DNA of 64,000 nucleotides from Periweissella fabaria (GCF_918814575.1 NZ_CAKKNS010000005.1:62001-126000), one strand, 5' to 3'; shown: positions 41,197 to 51,474, numbered from the stretch's first letter. Notes: generated by a model from the sequence alone, not told the origin. A program made the numbers and translations.

Positions 41197-43278
41197 ATGG
41201 ATGATAATAGCGTTTATTTAAACCTATTTTTTGAAGAAAGTGACGACAACTTAGCGTTACTAAACGATAGTGTCTTGCAGTTAGAATCAGATCCCCAAAA
41301 CATGGATTTGATTAATGAAATTTTCCGGGCCGCCCACACCCTTAAAGGTATGTCAGCGACGATGGGCTATGACGTGATGACGAAAATCACGCATAAGATG
41401 GAAAATTTATTTGATTTTTTCAAAACTGGTAAGCTCCAAGTTACGAGTGAATACATCTCAATTATCTTTGATTGCTTAGACACTTTGTCACAATTAGTTG
41501 AAGATTTACGTGAAGGAAACGAACTCCAAGAAAGCCAAATTAGTGGTCCGTTAGCGAAGATTGCCGTTGTTGAAGCCCAAGTTAATGGGGCAGCCCCCGT
41601 TGCTGCCTCAAGTACGGTGGTTGAAACGACAGCATTAGATAATACCTTCCCCAACCTTGATGCCGCGGATGTTGATGTTATTAACGTAGCAGTTAATGAT
41701 GGGCACAACGCCTTTCAAATCGGGGTGCGCATTGATCCTGAATCAGCTTTAAAAGGCGCCCGCGTCTTCTTAGTAATGGAAAAGCTTGGCCAAGGTGGGG
41801 ATGTGATTGTTGTTGAACCCGATACCGAACGTCTTGAAGCCGGCGATTTTGATACCGACTTTAAGTTTATCTACGTGACTAAAAATGCCCAAGCTGAGGT
41901 TGCAAGCAGCATTGCCAACATCAGTGAAATTGACCAAATTTTAGTTGATCCGTTTGGGACGGTCACCGCAGCTGAACTGACACCAAGTGCCCCAGTTGCA
42001 ACGCCAGCACCGGCCCAATCAACACCGGCTGCGGTTGCGATTCCCGCAGCCCCAGTTGAAAAAGCGGAAGCTAAAAACAACCACCCACAAAAAGCGGCGA
42101 ACAACCAATCAATTCGGGTTGATTTAAACCGCTTGGATTTATTCTTGAATATTGTGTCGGAATTAGTGGTTTACCGGAATCAATTAGAAGATGCTAGCAA
42201 GCGCGATAGCATGGATGATGTTAAAGATTCACTCGAACACGTTTCCCGCTTAACTTCCGAACTCCAAGATTTAGTTTTGAAAATTCGGATGCAACAAGTC
42301 AATGTCGTCTTCAGTCGGTTCCCACGGATGGTGCGTGATTTATCACAACAACTCGGTAAAGATATTGAGTTGATTATCAAAGGGGAAGAAACGGAATTGG
42401 ATAAGACGGTGGTCGCGGAATTAAGCGAACCATTGATTCACTTGTTCCGCAATTCCTTAGACCACGGGATTGAATTACCTGATGTGCGTGAAGCGCATGG
42501 TAAGCCACGCCAAGGGGTGATTGAATTATCCGCGATGCAAGAAGGTAACAAAGTCCACATCACCTTAAAGGATGATGGTAAAGGGCTTGACCCGGTTGCT
42601 ATTCGAGCTAGTGCGGAACGCAAAGGAATCAACACCGAGGGCATGAGCGAAGATGAAGTTAAGAAACTGGTCTTCCACCCTGGTTTCTCAACTAGCCAAG
42701 AAGTTACCAACATTTCTGGGCGCGGGGTTGGACTGGATGCCGTGGTGGCTAAGATTGTCGAACTCGGTGGGGCATTTGACTTAACGAGTGAAGTTAATGT
42801 CGGCACGACGTTCACGATTAAATTGCCATTAACGCTTTCAATCATTCAAGCTTTATTAGTCAAAGTCGGCACGGAAACTTTTGCCACACCCCTGGATGTT
42901 GTTGAACGGGTTGTGATGGTCACGGAAGATGAAATCACGATGACGGGTAACCAAGAAGTGTACGCTTTCCAAGGAATGTTGATTCCAGTGTTACGGACCG
43001 ATAAAGTCTTGGATATTCCAGGTCAAGCCATCCAACGCCGCTATGGAATTGTTGTGAAACTTGAAAATGATTATTTCATGGTCTTAGTTGATCAACTCCT
43101 TGGCCAACAAGAAATCGTTATTAAAAAGATTGATAGCTTGTTGCAACAACTTAACCGTTACCAAGGAGCAACCATTCTTGGGAATGGGTCAGTCGCCTTG
43201 ATTTTGGATGTTAATGCCATTTGTCACGCGACTAAAGGCGGTACCTTAAACGAAGTAGGCCCATTAAATGAAATTTGA
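41197..43278 (+). CDS. cheA: Chemotaxis histidine kinase CheA
   Basis: CheA is the kinase of the chemotaxis array, 693 residues. The HPt domain has the phospho-His in FRAAHTLKGMSATMGY (about 46). A CheY-binding region and an Ala/Pro-rich linker follow, then the dimerisation helices and the HATPase domain with HLFRNSLDHGIE (N box), LKDDGKGLD and GRGVGLDAV. The C-terminal CheW-like domain has EVYAFQGMLIPVLR. The ATG follows AAAGGAG; a longer reading inside cheR is rejected. cheC starts before its stop. Confidence 0.96.
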   Translation: MDDNSVYLNLFFEESDDNLALLNDSVLQLESDPQNMDLINEIFRAAHTLKGMSATMGYDVMTKITHKMENLFDFFKTGKLQVTSEYISIIFDCLDTLSQLVEDLREGNELQESQISGPLAKIAVVEAQVNGAAPVAASSTVVETTALDNTFPNLDAADVDVINVAVNDGHNAFQIGVRIDPESALKGARVFLVMEKLGQGGDVIVVEPDTERLEAGDFDTDFKFIYVTKNAQAEVASSIANISEIDQILVDPFGTVTAAELTPSAPVATPAPAQSTPAAVAIPAAPVEKAEAKNNHPQKAANNQSIRVDLNRLDLFLNIVSELVVYRNQLEDASKRDSMDDVKDSLEHVSRLTSELQDLVLKIRMQQVNVVFSRFPRMVRDLSQQLGKDIELIIKGEETELDKTVVAELSEPLIHLFRNSLDHGIELPDVREAHGKPRQGVIELSAMQEGNKVHITLKDDGKGLDPVAIRASAERKGINTEGMSEDEVKKLVFHPGFSTSQEVTNISGRGVGLDAVVAKIVELGGAFDLTSEVNVGTTFTIKLPLTLSIIQALLVKVGTETFATPLDVVERVVMVTEDEITMTGNQEVYAFQGMLIPVLRTDKVLDIPGQAIQRRYGIVVKLENDYFMVLVDQLLGQQEIVIKKIDSLLQQLNRYQGATILGNGSVALILDVNAICHATKGGTLNEVGPLNEI

Positions 43279-43855
43279 TGACCAGCGCCTGGATAGTTTA
43301 CGGGAAATCGTTAATGTTGGTGGTGGGCATGCGGCCACTAGTTTGGCGGTTTTGACCGGTAAACGGATTGAGATGGCGCTACCAGACGTTAAACTGCTAG
43401 CGTATCAAAGTTTGTTTACGGAAGTCTTAGCCGCTGATGAAGTGGTGGAGGCCGTTTACAACCAAATTGAAGGTGATTTAACCGGTGTGTTTCTTTTCGT
43501 TGTTTCACATGAAACATCCAATTTATTAGCCCAATTTATGACGGGTAGTTCGGTTGTCAGTCCGGAATTGCAACAATCAGCGGTAAATGAACTCGGTAAT
43601 ATTATTGCCAATTCATTTTTACGCGCCGTTGGTGATTTAATCGGCCTCCAAGTCCAAGCTAACGTGCCAACCCTAATGCACGACGTCTTTGGAGCTTTGA
43701 TTACGAGCACCTACATGGAATTAGAACAGTACGATGACCAAATTTTGGTAATTCGGAATGAATTTAAATATGCACAACAAAACTTAGATGCATCATTATT
43801 CTTTATTCCTGCGAGCGGGAACTTAGAAAAAATGTTTGATGCAATAGGACTTTAA
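43268..43855 (+). CDS. cheC: CheY-P phosphatase CheC
   Basis: CheC dephosphorylates CheY-P and binds CheD. The 195 residues carry two E-x2-N active-site motifs: REIVNVGGGHAATSLA near the start and NELGNIIANSFLRAVGD near residue 100, each followed by a conserved Pro. It overlaps the cheA end by 11 nt. Confidence 0.92.
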   Translation: MKFDDQRLDSLREIVNVGGGHAATSLAVLTGKRIEMALPDVKLLAYQSLFTEVLAADEVVEAVYNQIEGDLTGVFLFVVSHETSNLLAQFMTGSSVVSPELQQSAVNELGNIIANSFLRAVGDLIGLQVQANVPTLMHDVFGALITSTYMELEQYDDQILVIRNEFKYAQQNLDASLFFIPASGNLEKMFDAIGL

Positions 43856-43866
43856 GGAGAAAAATA

Positions 43867-44229
43867 ATGGCAAAACGAGTATTGATTGTAGATGACGCGG
43901 TATTTATGCGCATGAAGTTAAAAAACATTTTGGAAGCAAATGGTTATGAAGTAGCGGGTGAAGCCCAAAACGGTCAAGAAGCTTTTGATTTGTACCAAGC
44001 AACTAAGCCTGATTTGGTAACCATGGATATCACAATGCCAGAAGTTGATGGGATTGATGCGTTGAAGATGATCAAAGGGGCTGATGCCAGTGCTCGCGTC
44101 GTGATGTGTAGCGCCATGGGTCAACAAGGCATGGTTATGGACGCGATTCGTTCCGGGGCCGTTGACTTCATCGTGAAACCTTTTGATACTGATCGCGTTA
44201 TTAAAGCCCTTGAAAAGGCCCTCGCATAA
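43867..44229 (+). CDS. cheY: Chemotaxis response regulator CheY
   Basis: This is a 120-residue single receiver domain that carries the signal to the switch. The phospho-acceptor Asp lies in LVTMDITMPEVDG (about 54), the acidic pair in VDDAVFMR, Ser in VVMCSAMGQQ and Lys in FIVKPFD. It is followed by cheW and fliM. Confidence 0.96.
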   Translation: MAKRVLIVDDAVFMRMKLKNILEANGYEVAGEAQNGQEAFDLYQATKPDLVTMDITMPEVDGIDALKMIKGADASARVVMCSAMGQQGMVMDAIRSGAVDFIVKPFDTDRVIKALEKALA

Positions 44230-44250
44230 AGTTAGCTAGGAGAATAAGCT

Positions 44251-44643
44251 ATGCAAATGATTCTATTTAAAATGAATCAGCAGCATTACTTGATTTCGGC
44301 CGATACGGTTGAAGAAGTTGTCGATACGATTGCGATTACACAAGTTCCCCTAGCACCTAAATGGGTCGAAGGCTTAATTAACCTCCGGGGAACCGTGATT
44401 ACCGTGGTCAATTTGGCGACCTTAATAGGTGTTGCTGAATCAGCTACCAATAAAAATATTTTGGTATTAAATCATGAAGGTAATCGTAAAGGATTATTGA
44501 TTGAAGAAGTGATGGAAGTCTTGGATATCGAAGACCAAGATGTCCAATTGGCGGGTATTAATAGTGATTCGCACTTTGTCGGGGTTGTCGCCGTTGAAGA
44601 TGTAATTGCTGATGTTATTGATGTTGCAAAATTAAGTTTTTAG
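44251..44643 (+). CDS. cheW: Chemotaxis coupling protein CheW, canonical copy
   Basis: This is a 130-residue CheW with the standard GLINLRGTVITVVNL segment, including the conserved Arg that the copy at 38440 lacks. LLIEEVMEVLDI and GVVAVEDVIADVIDV complete the fold. It lies between cheY and fliM, 21 nt after cheY. Confidence 0.92.
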   Translation: MQMILFKMNQQHYLISADTVEEVVDTIAITQVPLAPKWVEGLINLRGTVITVVNLATLIGVAESATNKNILVLNHEGNRKGLLIEEVMEVLDIEDQDVQLAGINSDSHFVGVVAVEDVIADVIDVAKLSF

Positions 44644-44658
44644 TTAGGAGGAGGCCTT

Positions 44659-45669
44659 GTGGATCAAGTATTATCACAACAAGAAATTGATCAGTTATTA
44701 AACGCCATGAATAATGGTGATATTACGCAAGAAAGCATCGCGGAAGATCCCAATGATGTCAAAATTAAAACATATGATTTCCGGCGGCCAACCAAGCTTT
44801 CCAAGGAATATATCAATACTGTTCATTTGATTTTTGAGGATTTTGCTAAAATTGCGACTAACGTCCTATCTACGCAACTTCGGACCAATGTACGCCTCCA
44901 GTTGGCCTCCATTGAACAAATTAGTTATGATGAATTTATGCATTCAATTCCGCGCGTGACTTTGATGGGTATCATGCAATCGGCGCCTCTCAATGGGATG
45001 CAGTTGATTGAAATTAACCCCCAATTAAGTATGCTCCTCGTCGATCTATTATGTGGAGGTCAAGGGGTTAGTTCTAGTGGTCAAGCGATGATTGTTGATA
45101 AAGAACGCTTCTCAGAAATTGAGTTATCGTTATTGCAAGACAGCGCCCGGCGGCTCGCGGATACCTTTAAGCAAGCGTGGTCTGGCATCGTTGAACTAGA
45201 TACTAAGCTTGAAGGGGTCGATACGAATCCCCAATTATTACAAACAATGTCACCAAATGAGCCAGTCGTGTTGTCAACAATTGAAGTTGATATTGTCGGG
45301 GTTAAGTCATTTATCAATGTTTGTATCCCGTATGTGTTCTTTGAAAGCATTACGGATAAGTTGAGTTTCCATAACTGGTTTGATAATACTAATTCAGCGA
45401 ATGAACATGCCCCTGAAGATTTGCGGGCGCGCATGAATGATGTTGAATTAGAAATTGAAACTAAACTCGGACAGGCCGAAGTTAAGTTATCAGAATTTCT
45501 GGCGATGGAAGTCGGCGATGTGATTAAGCTTAATCGTCGGACTACTGAACCATTGGAAACGTATGTCCAAGGGCATGAATACTTTAAAGTTAAGCCAGGT
45601 AATAGTAGCCATGGCCAATACGCAATTGAATTATTAGAAAGATCACAAGGAGCGCTAGAAAATGACTGA
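44659..45669 (+). CDS. fliM: Flagellar motor switch protein FliM
   Basis: FliM is the C-ring protein that binds CheY-P. The 336 residues begin DQVLSQQEIDQLLNAM, the CheY-P-binding peptide, followed by the core with YDFRRPTKLSKEYINTVHLIFEDFA and the C-terminal SpoA/FliN-like domain. The start is GTG, with AGGAGG upstream. The end overlaps fliY by 8 nt. Confidence 0.95.
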   Translation: MDQVLSQQEIDQLLNAMNNGDITQESIAEDPNDVKIKTYDFRRPTKLSKEYINTVHLIFEDFAKIATNVLSTQLRTNVRLQLASIEQISYDEFMHSIPRVTLMGIMQSAPLNGMQLIEINPQLSMLLVDLLCGGQGVSSSGQAMIVDKERFSEIELSLLQDSARRLADTFKQAWSGIVELDTKLEGVDTNPQLLQTMSPNEPVVLSTIEVDIVGVKSFINVCIPYVFFESITDKLSFHNWFDNTNSANEHAPEDLRARMNDVELEIETKLGQAEVKLSEFLAMEVGDVIKLNRRTTEPLETYVQGHEYFKVKPGNSSHGQYAIELLERSQGALEND

Positions 45670-46846
45670 TACTTTATCGCAAGCCGAAATTGATGCAATG
45701 ATGAATGGCTCATTTGAAGAACCAACACCAGCACCAGTTGAGGAAAATCATATCCCGGAAGCACCCAAGCCAGTTATTGATACAACGGATGAAAGCACCC
45801 GTTGTGATTTGCTTGGTGAGGTCGGTAATATTTCAATGTCGCAAGCGGCAACGACATTATCATCAATTTTGAACCGGCGGGTTAACATTACGACACCGCG
45901 GGTTAAAAAATGTCTCTTTAGTGAAATTATGGGCAGTTTAGTCACCCCTAAAGTGGCCACGATTGTCGAGTTTAAAGAGGGCTTACTTGGTTCTAACTTA
46001 ATGGTGCTTGACGTCAATGATGCCAATATCATTGCCGACTTAATGATGGGGGGCGAAGGGAAACCAACGTCAACCGAATTTACGGACTTACAATTAAGTG
46101 CCGTCGCTGAAGCAATGAACCAAATGATTGGCTCAGCTTCAACTTCAATGTCAACGATGATTGAACGCAAAGTTGATATCTTGCCACCGCACGTGCGGAT
46201 GTGGAATAATCCGCAAAGTATTGATTACGATGCGATTGATCCTAGCGAATACGTCTACCGGATTTCCTTTAATCTTTCAGTTGAAGGGTTGATTGAAAGT
46301 GAGATTATGCAAATTTTCTCAAACGAAGTCGTAGAAGAGATCGAAAAATCAATGTTGGGGATCAGTGAACCAGCGGCCCCAACTAGTGCTGCTCCGGTGA
46401 CCGCTTCGGTTGAACCGGTGCAACCAATCGCCCAGCCAAACCCACAACCAGTGGCGCAACCAATCGCCCAGCCAAACCCACAACCAGTGGCGCAACCAGT
46501 CGCCCAACCAACCCCGCAACCAGCTGCTGCCCAAGTTAGCCAACCCCAGTTCCAACCATTGGCGGATGCGACGGTTAAGACTGGTGATAACCTTGATTTG
46601 ATCTTGGATGTACCGTTGAACTTGAGTGTGGTCCTTGGTCGTAGTCAAAAGAAAATCCGTGATATTCTGTCATTGAATGTCGGTTCGGTGGTCGAATTAG
46701 ATAATTTAACTGATGAACCACTCGATATTCTCTTGAATGGTAAATTAATTGCCCAAGGGGAAGTCGTTGTTATTAATGAAAACTTTGGGATCCGGATTAC
46801 TAACATTTTAACGATGAGTGAACGATTGCATTCGATTAATAAATGA
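45662..46846 (+). CDS. fliY: Flagellar motor switch phosphatase FliY (FliN-type)
   Basis: FliY combines a CheC-like CheY-P phosphatase domain with a FliN C-ring domain. The 394 residues begin with a FliM-like peptide (LSQAEIDAMMNG). E-x2-N motifs lie in LLGEVGNISMSQAATTLS and AVAEAMNQMIG. A Gln/Pro/Ala linker (about 250-295) is encoded by 36-bp repeats, then the FliN domain has LDVPLNLSVVLGRSQKKIRDIL and NENFGIRITNI. It is the last gene of the chemotaxis operon. Confidence 0.94.
   Translation: MTDTLSQAEIDAMMNGSFEEPTPAPVEENHIPEAPKPVIDTTDESTRCDLLGEVGNISMSQAATTLSSILNRRVNITTPRVKKCLFSEIMGSLVTPKVATIVEFKEGLLGSNLMVLDVNDANIIADLMMGGEGKPTSTEFTDLQLSAVAEAMNQMIGSASTSMSTMIERKVDILPPHVRMWNNPQSIDYDAIDPSEYVYRISFNLSVEGLIESEIMQIFSNEVVEEIEKSMLGISEPAAPTSAAPVTASVEPVQPIAQPNPQPVAQPIAQPNPQPVAQPVAQPTPQPAAAQVSQPQFQPLADATVKTGDNLDLILDVPLNLSVVLGRSQKKIRDILSLNVGSVVELDNLTDEPLDILLNGKLIAQGEVVVINENFGIRITNILTMSERLHSINK
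46421..46528 (+). repeat. 36-bp tandem repeats within fliY
   Basis: Two identical 36-bp units (46421-46456 and 46457-46492) and a third degenerate unit (46493-46528) encode QPIAQPNPQPVA-type repeats in the FliY linker. The unit is a multiple of three, so copy-number change would only alter linker length. Confidence 0.9.
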
Positions 46847-46892
46847 TAGAGCGCTCCAAAAGTTTTTATGCAATTAAAATTAGTTATACCTT

Positions 46893-46918
46893 TAATTAAC
46901 TTAATTTTTTGCCGATAT
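46893..46918 (+). promoter_or_regulatory. sigma-28 (FliA) promoter for second mcp
   Basis: TAAT (46893-46896) and a perfect GCCGATAT (46911-46918) are 14 nt apart, about 35 nt before the mcp ATG. Confidence 0.82.
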
Positions 46919-46953
46919 ATCTCTTTTAAGGAAGACAGTAGAGGAGAGAATTA

Positions 46954-49050
46954 ATGAAACACAGCAAACGCAAGAGTATCGCCCCTGGATTGCGGATAGG
47001 CTTATTAGCTATCGCAATTATCCCGGTTATTTTAATGACGATTGGGTCATTTATCATATCAAATAAATTAATTGATGATCGGGTGGAGGTTGATGAACAG
47101 AGTGCGACATCAGTTTTGGTCGCCACCAAAGATAATATGCAAGCTAAAGCGTTTTTGGAATTACGCCGCATTGCCCAGCAATCAGATTTTACTGGTGATA
47201 AATTTGATATTGATGGTATTGGTAAAACGTTAGGCTACATTAAAGACGATGGTGACCCTGATATTGTTAATTTAGGGTTTGCGACTACTGATGGTAAGTT
47301 TGCTTTCACTTCACAATTACCAACCGGCTATAATGCCCAGACCCGCCCATGGTATCAAGGGGTGATTGCCCGCCCAAGTCAACCATATGCGGCCCCCGCT
47401 TATAGTGATCCGTTGACTGGGTTGACCTTATCTTCATACTCAATTATGGTGACGAACAAAAGTGGTCAACAAGGGGTCTTGGTGGCTACCTTCCCATACC
47501 GTTCGATTGAACACGTCATTAATGCCCTTAAAGTTGGCCGCACGGGGAGTACCACTTTAATTAGTTCGACAGGGTTGGTCTTAGCTTCTAAAGGCGTTGA
47601 CCGTAAATTAATCCACCAACCTAATACCAATTTAAAAGGCACGGCCTTATATCAAGCTATCGCGGCAGCCAAAACCCAAACTGGTCATTTAAAAATCGGT
47701 ACGGGGAGCAACCGCCATGAAATTTACTTTAATAAAGGTGGTGTCGACAGTACCACTTGGGCGATTGCCGAAATTTCCCATAAAGAACTCGCCAAAGAGC
47801 AACGCAGTACGTTAATTGCAGCCGGCATTATTTTATTGTTAATTTTAATTGTGGTTAGTTTGTTAACGACGATTATTATTCGCGTAATTCGCCGCTTGAT
47901 GGCCTACTACATGTACTATTTTGATCAAATTGGTCACGGTAAATTGATTACCTTTAGTGACCAACAACACGCCAAAGGCTTTGTTAATTCAATGGTTTAC
48001 CGGATTTGCCGGCCGGATGAAGAAGGGCATGAACTCAATCGTTTAGGCCAAGAATTTAACACGATGATTGACGGCATGAAAGTGTTGATTGAACGTGTGC
48101 AAAATAACAGTCAACACGCCGCTACGAGCAGCCAAGATTTATTTGAATTAGCTAAGCAAACGGATGCAGCGACAGAAGAAGTGGCCAGCACGATTACCGG
48201 GATTGCCGAAGTTACCGGGAACCAAGCTCGTGAAACGGAAGCAAGCGTTACCCAAGTGCAAAACTTATCAACAGTCGTCAAAGAACTGCACCAAAATGTT
48301 GTAGCGATGACGGATAAATCAAATCATTCCGCACGCTTAAATCAACAAAACTTAGCCTTAACTGATAATGTTAACCAAAACTGGCAAACCGAATTGGCCA
48401 AGATGGAACAGTTGATGCACAGTACTGAAGACTTGAACCAAAATGTGCAAGCAATTAACAGAATTATCGGCGTGATCAATGATATCTCGCAACAAACGAA
48501 TTTATTAGCGTTGAATGCCTCAATTGAAGCGGCCAGTGCGGGTGAAGCGGGACAAGGTTTTGCGGTCGTGGCAGCTGAAATTCGTAAGCTCGCCGAAGAA
48601 AGTAAGACCGCAACCAAAGATATTGCCGCCATTATTAAAAAGATTCAAACCAAGTCCGAAGCGATGGTCGAACAAACGGCTACTTCAGTGGCTGGGGGCG
48701 AAAAACAATCCCGCTTGATCAGTGAATCAATTGTGTCAACTAAAGAAGTCTTCCAAAATAATGAAGAAATGGTCGCTGGAATTCAAATGATTGAAACGGC
48801 GAGTGCCCAAATTGAAAAGATTCAACATGAAGTCCTTACGAGTCTTGAAAGCATCTCGGCTTCAACGGAAGAAAATTCCGCCGGAACAGAGGAAGTCTCA
48901 GCTAATGCCGAAGAAGTCTTGGCCACGATGGATGAATTCACAAATAACGTTAATGAATTGCAGCAAATTGCCAGTGATTTAGCGACGGCGACAAGCTTCT
49001 TTAAACTCGATGCCCAACCAGATGTGACAGCAATCAAAGATATGCAATAA
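46954..49050 (+). CDS. Chemoreceptor (MCP) with dCache sensor domain
   Basis: The 698 residues consist of a membrane helix (about 15-37), an external dCache-type domain, a second helix (about 290-312), a HAMP-like region, and an MCP signalling domain with [26 protein letters not shown]. The ligand-pocket segment YNAQTRPWY followed by YAAPAYSD matches the Y-x4-R-x-WY pattern of amino-acid-binding dCache receptors; ligand type is inference. The tip Arg of EAARAGE is Ser here. It has its own sigma-28 promoter. Confidence 0.92.
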   Translation: MKHSKRKSIAPGLRIGLLAIAIIPVILMTIGSFIISNKLIDDRVEVDEQSATSVLVATKDNMQAKAFLELRRIAQQSDFTGDKFDIDGIGKTLGYIKDDGDPDIVNLGFATTDGKFAFTSQLPTGYNAQTRPWYQGVIARPSQPYAAPAYSDPLTGLTLSSYSIMVTNKSGQQGVLVATFPYRSIEHVINALKVGRTGSTTLISSTGLVLASKGVDRKLIHQPNTNLKGTALYQAIAAAKTQTGHLKIGTGSNRHEIYFNKGGVDSTTWAIAEISHKELAKEQRSTLIAAGIILLLILIVVSLLTTIIIRVIRRLMAYYMYYFDQIGHGKLITFSDQQHAKGFVNSMVYRICRPDEEGHELNRLGQEFNTMIDGMKVLIERVQNNSQHAATSSQDLFELAKQTDAATEEVASTITGIAEVTGNQARETEASVTQVQNLSTVVKELHQNVVAMTDKSNHSARLNQQNLALTDNVNQNWQTELAKMEQLMHSTEDLNQNVQAINRIIGVINDISQQTNLLALNASIEAASAGEAGQGFAVVAAEIRKLAEESKTATKDIAAIIKKIQTKSEAMVEQTATSVAGGEKQSRLISESIVSTKEVFQNNEEMVAGIQMIETASAQIEKIQHEVLTSLESISASTEENSAGTEEVSANAEEVLATMDEFTNNVNELQQIASDLATATSFFKLDAQPDVTAIKDMQ

Positions 49051-49077
49051 ATTTTGTAAATGTTATGTAAATAAAGT

Positions 49078-49103
49078 TAAAGGTAAGCGATTGGTACCGA
49101 TAA
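49078..49103 (+). promoter_or_regulatory. sigma-28 (FliA) promoter for third mcp
   Basis: TAAA (49078-49081) and ACCGATAA (49096-49103) are 14 nt apart, about 45 nt before the mcp ATG. Confidence 0.78.
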
Positions 49104-49147
49104 ATGGCATATAGAACTAAATTTTGGCATTTGGAAGGTTTTAGATA

Positions 49148-51316
49148 ATGAAATTTAAGCGAGCTACCCAGAACTCAAGCCGTCGCGGGCGGTTACCGTG
49201 GTCACCAAAATTGGCCCGACCTAAGTGGTTGGTCAAATTAAAATGGGGCCAGCGGACAACGCGTGGCAAACGCAATAGTGGGATGTTCTTAGGGAGCGGC
49301 TTGATTTTACTAGTCGTGCTACCCTTAATTGTGATGATGCTTAGTGCCAATATTATCACGCGGCAATTGATGTATAATCGCTTGAATGTTGATAAAATAA
49401 GTGCGACTTCGGTGTTAATTGCCTCAAATAATAATTTGCGCAACAAAGCCGCCGCCGAGTTAACGCAAATGGCGAAGTTACCAGCATTTACGAATGATAA
49501 AGTTGATTTAACGCAAATCCAAACCATTTTAAATCAGTTCCAAGCCACGGCGGGCACCGATTATCTTAGCTTTACCTTTAGTACCCCTGATGGGCAATAT
49601 GCAACAACCGCCGGTGTGACGGTGGGCTTTGATCCACGCACCAAGGATTGGTTTAAAGGTGCTTTGACCCAAAAGCACGGGGTGTTCTTTGCCCCAGCCC
49701 ACCAAGATATTACGACGGGTAAATTTGTGACAAGTGCTGCATTACCAATTAAGGCCGCTAATGGGGATGTTAACGTCATTAGTATTGATTATTTAAACGA
49801 TGCGACGAGTAATATCACTAAAGCAATCAAAGTTGGGCACACCGGAGCCGTTACGCTAGCGACGCCAACTGGGACGGTCATTACCGCGGCTGGGACAACT
49901 AAAGCTTTAGTGAACAAGCCAGGGACTGATGTCGCCACTCAACCAGTCTTTGCAGCGATTGCTGCTAGTAAGCAACTACGCGGGGTTGTGCGGGTACCGG
50001 GGCAAGGCCGGATTAGTGAAGTGTATTTTGATAAATCATCCAAAACGAGCCAAGCGTGGGCCTATGCCCAAGTTGCTCCCAGTGAAATGCGCCAAGAACT
50101 CGGCTTATTAAACGGGGCTTCACTAATTGTGCTCATTGGTATGGCGCTCGTGATTATTGCTATCACGGTGCTACTCGTTAAGTTGTTAGAACAATTAATC
50201 GCCAATTATGAACGCTACTTCATGCAAGTTGGGGCGGGGAAGTTGGAACAAATTCATCCCGCAGCCAAGCACCGCTGGAGTTTGGCCGGAATTGTGGCCC
50301 ATCTCAGTACGCCCAAAGCCGATGGACATGAACTTAATCGCTTAGGTGAACACTACAACGCCATGATTGCCTCAATTAGTATTTTGATTTTGCGCTTGCA
50401 AGCTAACAGCCAACAAGTCGCTCAAGGGGCTAGTAGCTTACTGGAACTAGCTAAGCAAACGACGGCAGCAACTGAAGAAGTGACGAACACGATTGGGGCG
50501 ATTTCAAACGTCTCAATGAGTCAAGCAACCGAAACTGAGCACAGTGTGACCCAAGTGCAAACACTCGCTAAAGTTGTCGATGAATTGGATCAAAATGTTC
50601 ACACAATGACGAGCACATCCAACCATGCTGCGGATTTAAACCAAACTAATCTCGTGACCACGAATAATGTCCGCGATAATTGGCAAGCTGAATTAGCCAA
50701 GATGGAAGCGTTGATGGCTAAGATGACGCAAATGGATGCCAAAGTCCAAAATATCGATAGCATTATTCATGTTATTAACCAAATTGCGAAGCAAACCAAT
50801 TTACTAGCCTTAAATGCCGCGATTGAAGCCGCTACGGCCGGAGAAGCGGGTAAAGGCTTTGCGGTGGTGGCCAATGAAGTGCGGACATTAGCCGAAGAAA
50901 GTAAGGCCGCCACGTTAGATATTAGTAAGTTGATTGCCGAAATTCGCCTTGATTCGAGTGCGATGGTGACGGCCACGACTAATTCGGTGGCCGGTGGGGC
51001 CAAGCAATCTGACCTTTTAGAACAAGCGATTACCGCCACGCAAGAAGTCTACCAAGCTAACCAAAGTCTGTTAGCCGAAATTGAACAAATTAGTACCGCG
51101 ATGAGTGATATTACGAGCGTTAAGGATCAAGTTTCAACGAGCCTAGCTACGATTGCGGCGGCCGCGGAAGAGAATGCGGCCGGGACCGAAGAAGTTTCTG
51201 CCAATGCCGAAGAAGTTCTGGCCACGATGGATGAATTTACTAACAATGTGGCGGAATTTGAAACGATTGCCGCGGAATTAAAGACGCTTAGTGCGCAATT
51301 CCAGATTAAAGAATAA
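49148..51316 (+). CDS. Chemoreceptor (MCP) with divergent dCache sensor domain
   Basis: The 722 residues start with an unusually long basic cytoplasmic segment (about 45 residues), then a membrane helix, a dCache-type external domain, a second helix (about 325-345), HAMP-like region and signalling domain with [26 protein letters not shown]. The pocket segment reads FDPRTKDWF, so the Arg and Tyr of the amino-acid pattern are replaced and another ligand is likely. The tip Arg is Thr. It is a paralogue of the preceding mcp. Confidence 0.92.
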   Translation: MKFKRATQNSSRRGRLPWSPKLARPKWLVKLKWGQRTTRGKRNSGMFLGSGLILLVVLPLIVMMLSANIITRQLMYNRLNVDKISATSVLIASNNNLRNKAAAELTQMAKLPAFTNDKVDLTQIQTILNQFQATAGTDYLSFTFSTPDGQYATTAGVTVGFDPRTKDWFKGALTQKHGVFFAPAHQDITTGKFVTSAALPIKAANGDVNVISIDYLNDATSNITKAIKVGHTGAVTLATPTGTVITAAGTTKALVNKPGTDVATQPVFAAIAASKQLRGVVRVPGQGRISEVYFDKSSKTSQAWAYAQVAPSEMRQELGLLNGASLIVLIGMALVIIAITVLLVKLLEQLIANYERYFMQVGAGKLEQIHPAAKHRWSLAGIVAHLSTPKADGHELNRLGEHYNAMIASISILILRLQANSQQVAQGASSLLELAKQTTAATEEVTNTIGAISNVSMSQATETEHSVTQVQTLAKVVDELDQNVHTMTSTSNHAADLNQTNLVTTNNVRDNWQAELAKMEALMAKMTQMDAKVQNIDSIIHVINQIAKQTNLLALNAAIEAATAGEAGKGFAVVANEVRTLAEESKAATLDISKLIAEIRLDSSAMVTATTNSVAGGAKQSDLLEQAITATQEVYQANQSLLAEIEQISTAMSDITSVKDQVSTSLATIAAAAEENAAGTEEVSANAEEVLATMDEFTNNVAEFETIAAELKTLSAQFQIKE

Positions 51317-51329
51317 TATGTAAAAACTG

Positions 51330-51449
51330 GAGAGCGTGACAGAAGTCGGGCGATACCGAGAAATACACTAAAAATCCTCATGAAGAAAAGTCTTCATGAG
51401 GATTTTGTCGTATTTCGAATATATCGGACTGCTAGAACGCTTTTTGGCT
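51330..51449 (+). repeat. Family B hairpin repeat, copy 2
   Basis: It begins 13 nt after the mcp stop. Arms GACAGAAGTCGGGCGATACC and GAATATATCGGACTGC pair around AAATAC/GTATTT. The apex (51371-51406) is a perfect 16-bp stem with loop AAAG and GAAGA/TCTTC at its top. The flanks match the copy at 17473, while the apical stem has a different but still self-complementary sequence. It may also terminate the mcp transcript. Confidence 0.78.
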
Positions 51450-51474
51450 AAAAATTAGTTAGGCTGAAACCCTT

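Noticed and set aside
46421-46528. CRISPR-like repeats
   Set aside because: Units are contiguous with no spacers and encode a protein linker.
46349-46648. Trp/Leu-rich open frame opposite fliY
   Set aside because: It is the antisense reading of the 36-bp repeats; composition is an artefact.
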